Below the pieces are notes generated by a model. It saw nothing but the letters and a program-made list of their open reading frames with translations, had not been told where the DNA came from and did no database searches. Shown piece after piece: positions 7,379-12,729 of a DNA stretch of 12,729 nt (position 1 is the stretch's first letter; every line of letters starts with the position of its first letter). Origin of the DNA: Terriglobales bacterium. GTDB lineage: Bacteria > Acidobacteriota > Terriglobia > Terriglobales > Acidobacteriaceae. Where the stretch lies: positions 1 to 12,729 of the forward strand of contig JAFAWN010000172.1 in assembly GCA_019241735.1 (NCBI GenBank). The letters are read 5' to 3'. A program made the translations under genes and the position numbers.

Positions 7379-7877
7379 TTTTTCCACCTTGGAGCACTAT
7401 CGGCAAAATGCCAGACTCCTTGTTCTTTTTCTTGCGCGATTTTTTCCGGGTTCCGGCCGATTCTCCCCCGGACCCTCCTAAAATGTCCGCCAGGCTGGTG
7501 TTTTCCAGAATTTTGGCTGCAGCGTCACGAACATCGAGAAACACGCGGTAAAGCGAGCGATGCTCGGCATCCCGATCGATCAGCCCGCGCAATTGTTCCG
7601 CATCGCCAAAGGGCGCGAGCGGGCCATCGATGAGCCGGATGATTTCGCTCAGCTGGATTTCGGCTGGGGGGCGGCGCAGGCGGTATCCACCCTTGGCCCC
7701 GCGCACGCTTTCGACCATGCGCGCGTTCTTCATCTCGAGCAGAATTAATTCCAGGAATTTTTCCGGAAGCCCTTCTTCATAGGCGATGTCCCGGATACGT
7801 ATCGCTCCCTGGTCGTAGTGGCGGGCGAGCATCATCATCGCCTGTAGCGCGTAGAGTCCTTTTTGCGAGATCTTCAT
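7371..7877 (-). CDS. Rrf2-family transcriptional regulator, CymR-like, without Fe-S cysteines
   Basis: The 168-residue protein starts MKISQKGLYAL, the typical Rrf2 opening, followed by a winged helix-turn-helix (about 1-70) with recognition region LPEKFLELILLEMKNA and wing SVRGAKGGYRL (57-67). IscR, NsrR and RsrR hold an Fe-S cluster with cysteines around residues 90-110. This protein has no cysteine at all. The region RVFLDVRDAAAKILENTSLADIL (111-133) instead resembles CymR, the sulfur/cysteine repressor of Firmicutes. The tail (about 135-168) is longer than in CymR and has a basic block KKSRKKKNK (145-153). It is the first gene of the transporter operon, overlapping the binding-protein gene by 8 bp, so it probably controls that operon and itself. 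No good Shine-Dalgarno is seen before the ATG, which may keep its level low. Confidence 0.9.
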   Translation of the reverse strand: MKISQKGLYALQAMMMLARHYDQGAIRIRDIAYEEGLPEKFLELILLEMKNARMVESVRGAKGGYRLRRPPAEIQLSEIIRLIDGPLAPFGDAEQLRGLIDRDAEHRSLYRVFLDVRDAAAKILENTSLADILGGSGGESAGTRKKSRKKKNKESGILPIVLQGGKNG

Positions 7878-8154
7878 GTCGGTTATATTGCCACAAACCC
7901 TATTGATTTAATAGAGTTTATTGACATACAGGACATAGCAATAATGTTGCCATCTTGCTGGTGCGGGTGACGGAAATCAGGGGTGTGTTTTCAATCGGCT
8001 AGAACCGGGAAGGTTCTGGTAAGAGGCGCAGTGTGAAACACTTTGCATTTTTTGACGCGCGGAAAAGACCGTCCTCTGTTTGACAGGGCATGACGCTAAA
8101 CGCGGAGCCAATCGTCGCCTTGATAATGCAGTGAGGGCGCAGTTGCCACACGAT
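7878..8154. other. Intergenic region between kinase stop and Rrf2 start
   Basis: There is no credible gene in these 277 bp. The part next to the Rrf2 gene (about 7878-7950) is AT-rich, holds the palindrome and is the expected promoter region. Further right are two small inverted repeats: AGAACC/GGTTCT (8001-8006, 8012-8017) and AGTGT/ACACT (8030-8034, 8038-8042). Neither is followed by a T tract on the minus strand, so no terminator for the kinase gene is called. Confidence 0.5.
7895..7919. promoter_or_regulatory. Candidate Rrf2 operator: near-perfect inverted repeat
   Basis: The left arm AAACCCTATT (7895-7904) and right arm AATAGAGTTT (7910-7919) are inverted repeats matching at 9 of 10 positions, with a 5-bp spacer GATTT. 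The 25-bp palindrome ends 17 bp before the start codon of the Rrf2 gene. Its length and AT-rich character suit Rrf2 dimer sites. The minus-strand hexamer TATTAA (7913-7908) inside it could be a -10 element, though no good -35 pairs with it. Binding here would allow autoregulation of the operon. Confidence 0.6.
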
Positions 8155-11106
8155 TCACTGAACTTGGCGCAACCTTGCGTACTCCGCTTTGGCTTGTTTC
8201 AGGATGGGTACATTTGAGTCGGCGTCTTTCCAGAGGGCAAGGAAGTCCTGATATTTTTCCATGGCATTCTTTTTGTCGCCCGAGAGCATATGCGCGCGAG
8301 CGAGTTGAAGGCGGGCCAACGCTGCCAGCGGGCAGTTCGCCGCAACGCCCCGGTGGTCAAGATATTTTTGAAATTCCCCTACCGCCTCCGGGCCGCGATG
8401 CAGCAACAAGTACGCCTGACCCCGGACATACACGGGATAGAGTGAGCCGCCAACCTCGAATTGCGGAAGGGGAGAGGCGAGTTCGTACTCCGAAGTCGTT
8501 CGCAGAAGCTCGATGGCCTTCGCCGGATTTCCTCGCTGTAGTTCTATCGAGGCATAAATGGTAGGAAGCCAATAGCGATTGATCATGGTGTTGAGGGGGA
8601 ACCGCGCGGCTAAATCATCCGCTATGCGCTTCGCTTCAGCTATATCTCCGATTCGCCCTAATGCCAAGGCCGCCAGAACTCTGACGTCGCGGGTGCCGGC
8701 AGCAGCCATCGCGGAGGCAGTCTCCTGCCGGGAGAGGCCTTTATTGTTAAACTCTGCGTCGCGCAAGGCGAGATCCATCTGCCATGCCGCCGCCGTTTCC
8801 GGAGAATCGTGACGCAAGGCGGAATCAATTGCGCGGTTGGACAGCTCCCGTGACGCTGCGAGACGCCCGTGGAATGCTTCGGTATCTGAAGCGAACGAGA
8901 AGAGCACATCCTCGCCTGGCTTGCCAGACACGGCAGCGACTTGTTGCTGCATCTCGGAAGTGTCATCTTCAAGAAAGGCGACCCCATAGCGATTGCCATG
9001 CAGAAAAGGATTGTTCACCTTGTGGTCGACGGCCTGCGCGTAAGCCAACTTCGCATCGGCAAGACGCTGCAAGGCTGCATACAAACCTACGAGGTTGGTA
9101 TAGGCGGCGGCACTGCCGGGGTTGAGCCGAAGATCGTTGAGACTGGCTTCGACCCCTTTTTCATATTCACCCAGATAGGTGTAATCGACTCCCAAGTTGC
9201 CGAGTGGTTCACTACTGCGAGGGTAGGTCTTGGCCCACATCTCGTATATCTGAATTGCTTTTTCAAGTTCACCGGTGACCAGAAGATAGTAAGTGGCTGA
9301 AATCCGGAATCGCTCCCGCTCGCTAACCTTGTCGCGCAACTCGTAGGCCTTGCTCAGGTTTTCACTGGCTCGGCCGGGTTCTCTGAGATTGGAGTACGAG
9401 ATCCCTAAAGCCGCATAGGCGGCGGCGAAATTCGGATCAAGCTCGACGGCATGGTTGAAATACGGAATCGCAGCCGCGCTGCCTTGTTCCTGCAACGTCG
9501 TCCTGCCCACGGAGAGTGCTTTCAGGGCATCGAGCGAGGGAGTAGTCGCTTGATCGAGAGGGATGTCAAACTTTTCCACCGTACTTAGCGATTCGCCCAG
9601 CTTGGCTCGAAGTTTTGTCGCCACCTGACTGAGCGCGCGGAGTACATGCTCCTTCCTGTCCGCCGTTACCTGTTCCTCCACCAGAGGGTCGCCGGTCTTG
9701 CAGTTTACGGCATTGAGACCGATGACGTATTCGTTCCCTAACCTGCCAATTGCTCCTGCAACATAGGCTTTCGCCCCTGCGCGTTGACAGAGATCACGCG
9801 CTACTTCCGCGGTCACTTTCGTTCCGGGCGGCTTCGACATCAACTTCAATGTGGCGCGAGTTTTCGCGTCCGACAGCAAATTCAAGAAAGGGGACTGGCC
9901 CAGTTGGACAGCAATAGCCTGCTTCAAGGTGTCATCGAAGACAGGATCGCCTGTAGTGTTGGTGAAGTCTGCCAGAACCAGAGTGTCCAGGTCTGTGAGC
10001 CTCGGGGAAGGACGCGAGCGCCAGTACAGTGCGGCAGCAAGAATTAAAGCAGCGAGCAGGCAAGCCGCGGCAATCATATTCCATGTCAAAGCGCGTGGCT
10101 GATTCGGCGGGTCTGGGCCAAGGGTGGATCGTTCTGATGATGCCAGTCGATTTTTCGGTTCGCCGGTAACTAACACTTGCGAGGTCTGCGCCTCGTCGTC
10201 TGCAGGGGCAACCATAGCAGGGCTATGAGAAGAGTCCATGTCGCGCTTGAGACGGCTTAGTTCAGCTCTCATGTCGGAAGCGTTTTGATAACGCAGGTTC
10301 CGGTCCTTCTCCAACGCACGGTTGATGAGGCGCTCGAGGCCGTCGGGCACTTGAGGATTGAGACGTCGAGGCGCTACCGGAGCGCGGTTCAAGATTCCGT
10401 CGAAGATCTCTGCTGTACTTCCTCCCCGGAATGGCAATTGCCCGGTGACCATCTCGTAGAGCACAGCTCCAAACGAGAACAAATCTGTCCGCGCATCCAA
10501 CTCCCGTGCTCGCGCCTGTTCTGGAGACATGTAGGCCACAGTACCGAGCGTGGTGCCGGGGCTGGTCAGTTGCTCGTCGCTCAGCGCTGTCTCCTGGCCC
10601 GCCGCTTCTATCGTGTCCAAAGTTTTGCCAATACCCGGGATTACTTTTGCCAAACCAAAGTCGAGAATTTTGGCGTGTTCGCGTTTCGTCACGAAAATGT
10701 TTGGCGGCTTGATGTCTCGATGGACGATACCCTGGGTGTGCGCTGCGTCCAGGGCGTCCGCGATCTCTATCCCGAGCGAGAACACTGTCTCAATTTCTAA
10801 CGGCTTCCCTGCGATCCGATGTTTCAGCGTGACGCCATCAAGAAACTCCATGGCGATGAAGATCTTCCCGTCCTGCTTTCCAATTTCGTAAATGGTGCAG
10901 ATATTGGGATGGTTGAGGGCTGACGCGGCTTGGGCCTCACGTTGGAAACGCGCAAGCGCTTGCGGGTCGGTAGCCAACTCATCGGGGAGGAATTTCAGAG
11001 CGGCAAAGCGGTGGAGTTCCGTATCTTCGGCTTTATAGACAATCCCCATTCCTCCGCCGCCTAACTTCCCGGTGATGCGGTAATGGGAGATTGTCTGGCC
11101 GATCAT
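8155..11106 (-). CDS. Membrane Ser/Thr protein kinase with TolB-like and TPR region
   Basis: The 983-residue protein starts with a Hanks-type kinase domain (about 9-287). It has the glycine loop KLGGGGMGIVYKA (14-26), ATP-binding K38 in AALKF, probable helix-C E57, catalytic HRDIKPPN (129-136, D131), DFG (149-151) and SPEQ (194-197) in place of APE. All catalytic residues are present, so it should be active. A Pro/Ser-rich linker leads to one membrane segment (about 343-361). Beyond it is a TolB-N-like alpha/beta domain (about 374-510) and then a long helical TPR region, clearest at about 525-590, 600-697, 845-870 and 888-958. The kinase would face the cytoplasm and the repeats the periplasm, suggesting a sensor. 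Such kinases are abundant in Acidobacteriota. AAGG about 11 bases upstream supports the ATG. The GH15 gene ends 61 bp upstream, so cotranscription is possible. Target and signal are unknown. Confidence 0.93.
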   Translation of the reverse strand: MIGQTISHYRITGKLGGGGMGIVYKAEDTELHRFAALKFLPDELATDPQALARFQREAQAASALNHPNICTIYEIGKQDGKIFIAMEFLDGVTLKHRIAGKPLEIETVFSLGIEIADALDAAHTQGIVHRDIKPPNIFVTKREHAKILDFGLAKVIPGIGKTLDTIEAAGQETALSDEQLTSPGTTLGTVAYMSPEQARARELDARTDLFSFGAVLYEMVTGQLPFRGGSTAEIFDGILNRAPVAPRRLNPQVPDGLERLINRALEKDRNLRYQNASDMRAELSRLKRDMDSSHSPAMVAPADDEAQTSQVLVTGEPKNRLASSERSTLGPDPPNQPRALTWNMIAAACLLAALILAAALYWRSRPSPRLTDLDTLVLADFTNTTGDPVFDDTLKQAIAVQLGQSPFLNLLSDAKTRATLKLMSKPPGTKVTAEVARDLCQRAGAKAYVAGAIGRLGNEYVIGLNAVNCKTGDPLVEEQVTADRKEHVLRALSQVATKLRAKLGESLSTVEKFDIPLDQATTPSLDALKALSVGRTTLQEQGSAAAIPYFNHAVELDPNFAAAYAALGISYSNLREPGRASENLSKAYELRDKVSERERFRISATYYLLVTGELEKAIQIYEMWAKTYPRSSEPLGNLGVDYTYLGEYEKGVEASLNDLRLNPGSAAAYTNLVGLYAALQRLADAKLAYAQAVDHKVNNPFLHGNRYGVAFLEDDTSEMQQQVAAVSGKPGEDVLFSFASDTEAFHGRLAASRELSNRAIDSALRHDSPETAAAWQMDLALRDAEFNNKGLSRQETASAMAAAGTRDVRVLAALALGRIGDIAEAKRIADDLAARFPLNTMINRYWLPTIYASIELQRGNPAKAIELLRTTSEYELASPLPQFEVGGSLYPVYVRGQAYLLLHRGPEAVGEFQKYLDHRGVAANCPLAALARLQLARAHMLSGDKKNAMEKYQDFLALWKDADSNVPILKQAKAEYARLRQVQ

Positions 11107-11167
11107 GGAGCGAAACCTTGGGGCCGCAATAGCTGGGCAGCAATATTAGGAGCGGAGAGGATGCTCG

Positions 11168-12729
11168 TCAACGCTTGGCTGACGGACTCCCGCGCCGCGC
11201 TTTATCCGCGCGGGCGATGTTGAACGCAGTATTCACTAAACCGACGTGGGTGAAAGCTTGAGGAAAATTCCCCAACAGCCGTCTGCTGCCGGGATCGTAT
11301 TCCTCGGAGAGCAGGCCGACATCATTGCGAATGTCAAGCAAGCGCTCGAATATTGCGACTGCTTCCTTCAGCCGCCCTTGGAGAACGTAATTGTCGGCCA
11401 GCCAGAAGGTGCAGGCTAAAAACTTGGCCTCGCCGTGAGGTAAACCGTCCACGTCTGGGTCCATCGTGTACCGGGTCACAAAGCCGTCGTCCATGAGGTG
11501 CTGCTCAATGGCTTTTACCGTGCCGAGAACGCGGGGATCGGTTGCCGGAAGAAAACCCACCAGCGGCATCATGAGCAGACTGGCATCGAGGTGTTTCGAT
11601 CCGTAATATTGCACAAAAGAATTCAGGCCGGAGTCAAATCCCTGATCGCAAACCTGTTTGTGGATACGATCTCGAAGGGCTGTCCATTTTTTGACGTCTC
11701 CGGTGAACCAACCTTGTTGCACGGAACATAGCGCGCGGTCGACTGCGACCCACGCCATCATTTTGGAGTGGACGAAATGCCGGCGGGGTCCGCGCACCTC
11801 CCAAATGCCGTCGTCGGGCCGCTCCCATCCCGTCTCCAGGAACTCGATCAGCGCTTGTGCAACATCCTCGCCTTCGTCTTCCGGCGGCGGGGTCAATCCC
11901 GCCTCCCGGCACTGGTAAAGGGTATCCGCCACTTCGCCAAAAATATCCAGTTGAAATTGTTTGTACGCTGCGTTGCCGGTGCGAACCGGCGTCGAGTTCT
12001 CGTATCCCGGGAGCCAGGGCAGTTCGAGTTCAGTAAGCCTTCGTTCGCCGCGAATGCCGTAAACAATGTTGAGCTCCGACGGGCTGCCCGCTACGGCGCG
12101 CAACAGCCATTCGCGCCACTGCTGGGCTTCTTCGTGGTATCCGGCATCAAGTAGGGAGTGCAACGTGAGGGTGGCGTCGCGCACCCAGCAAAACCTGTAG
12201 TCCCAGTTGCGCACGCCGCCCAGAGCTTCGGGCAGCGAGGTGGTGGGCGCGGCGGTAATCCCTCCAGTCGGCAGAAACGTCAGCGCTTTCAGGGTGATCA
12301 GCGACCGCAATACCGCCTCCCGCCATTTCCCCTGGTATGAGCAACGCGCCGACCATTCCCGCCACCAGTCCCCGGTGTCTTGGATCGTATCTTCGACATT
12401 CAACGCTGGAGGCTCATCGTGATGTGAGGGATACCAGGTAAGGTCGAACGGAACTTTCTGTCCTTCGCTTACGGTGAAGGTGGCAACCGACTTAAAGTTT
12501 TCTCCGCGTAGCGGTACCTGCGTGCGGAGGCTAACCATATCCGGTCCGGCAATCGCGGAAATCCCGTGGCCAGTTTTTCGCACCCAAGGGACTATCGATC
12601 CGTAATCGAATCGAATCACCAGCTCCATATTCATATGTACTTGTCCGCGCGTGCCCACCACCATACGCAGTAAATCGGGCGTGTCATTGCGGGGCGACAT
12701 GCAATCAATAAGGGTCACCGCGCCGTTTT
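11168..12729 (-). CDS. GH15 glycoside hydrolase (glucoamylase/trehalase-like), 5' end outside the window
   Basis: The frame is open at the right edge. A GTG at 12718 could be read as a start, but the codons before it (Asn-Gly-Ala) continue in frame and the usual N-terminal domain residues are missing, so the gene is cut by the window. About 519 residues are visible. Counting from the GTG codon, the beta-rich N-terminal domain ends near 100 and an (alpha/alpha)6 barrel follows. The barrel has the GH15 blocks GGVRNWDYRFCWVRDAT (167-183), GIWEVRGPRRHFVHSKMMAW (304-323), LPHGEAKFLACTFWLADNY (426-444) and LLSEEYDP (469-476). By comparison with bacterial glucoamylases, E307 is the likely acid and a Glu in SEE (472-473) the likely base. 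It should release glucose from alpha-glucosides (maltodextrin, glycogen or trehalose). Trehalase activity is known for related actinobacterial proteins, so the substrate is open. No signal peptide can be judged. Confidence 0.92.
   Translation of the reverse strand, partial: NGAVTLIDCMSPRNDTPDLLRMVVGTRGQVHMNMELVIRFDYGSIVPWVRKTGHGISAIAGPDMVSLRTQVPLRGENFKSVATFTVSEGQKVPFDLTWYPSHHDEPPALNVEDTIQDTGDWWREWSARCSYQGKWREAVLRSLITLKALTFLPTGGITAAPTTSLPEALGGVRNWDYRFCWVRDATLTLHSLLDAGYHEEAQQWREWLLRAVAGSPSELNIVYGIRGERRLTELELPWLPGYENSTPVRTGNAAYKQFQLDIFGEVADTLYQCREAGLTPPPEDEGEDVAQALIEFLETGWERPDDGIWEVRGPRRHFVHSKMMAWVAVDRALCSVQQGWFTGDVKKWTALRDRIHKQVCDQGFDSGLNSFVQYYGSKHLDASLLMMPLVGFLPATDPRVLGTVKAIEQHLMDDGFVTRYTMDPDVDGLPHGEAKFLACTFWLADNYVLQGRLKEAVAIFERLLDIRNDVGLLSEEYDPGSRRLLGNFPQAFTHVGLVNTAFNIARADKARRGSPSAKR

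Noticed and set aside
7921..7945. Plus-strand promoter (TTGACA 7921-7926, AATAAT 7940-7945)
   Set aside because: The spacer is only 13 bp and there is no plus-strand gene or obvious RNA downstream.
8001..8042. Two small stems as terminator of the kinase gene
   Set aside because: Stems are 5-6 bp and no T tract follows on the minus strand. They are probably chance palindromes.
10285..10800. Plus-strand open frame of 171 codons
   Set aside because: It lies antisense to the kinase catalytic domain, whose motifs are all intact.

Overview
The window looks like chromosomal DNA from an Acidobacteriota bacterium, probably the Terriglobia/Acidobacteriia group. This is inferred from protein style, not from a marker gene. 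The signs are a Hanks-type kinase fused to a TolB-like domain and TPR repeats, a porin with a long N-terminal coiled coil, a GH15 glucoamylase-like enzyme, and moderately high GC. All ten genes lie on the minus strand, so transcription runs from high to low coordinates. No tRNA, rRNA, CRISPR array, transposase or phage gene was seen.

In transcription order: a 5'-truncated GH15 glycoside hydrolase (11168-12729), then, 61 bp later, a membrane Ser/Thr kinase with TolB-like and TPR regions (8155-11106). After a 277-bp gap comes a tightly packed set: an Rrf2-family regulator (7371-7877), an ABC substrate-binding protein (6368-7378), an ABC ATPase (5472-6371) and an ABC permease (4673-5488). Each of these overlaps the next by 4 to 17 bp. 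A 184-bp-class gap (4472-4672) precedes an outer-membrane porin (2696-4471). An 81-bp gap containing a strong hairpin leads to a Tat-exported sulfite-oxidase-family molybdoenzyme (1436-2614), which overlaps a monoheme c-type cytochrome by 11 bp (982-1446). After about 214 bp without a gene, the N-terminal third or so of an exported phosphoesterase (1-767) runs off the left edge.

The central seven genes read as one sulfur module. The porin would admit a small anion through the outer membrane. The SsuABC/TauABC-class transporter would move it across the inner membrane. The molybdoenzyme and cytochrome would oxidise sulfite in the periplasm and pass electrons to respiration. The Rrf2 protein has no cysteine, so it cannot be an IscR/NsrR-type Fe-S sensor, and it resembles the CymR sulfur regulators. 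A near-perfect 10-bp inverted repeat lies just upstream of its start and is the best operator candidate. No desulfonase is present in the window, so the transported substrate is unproven. The two genes at the right edge and the phosphoesterase at the left edge have no evident link to this module.
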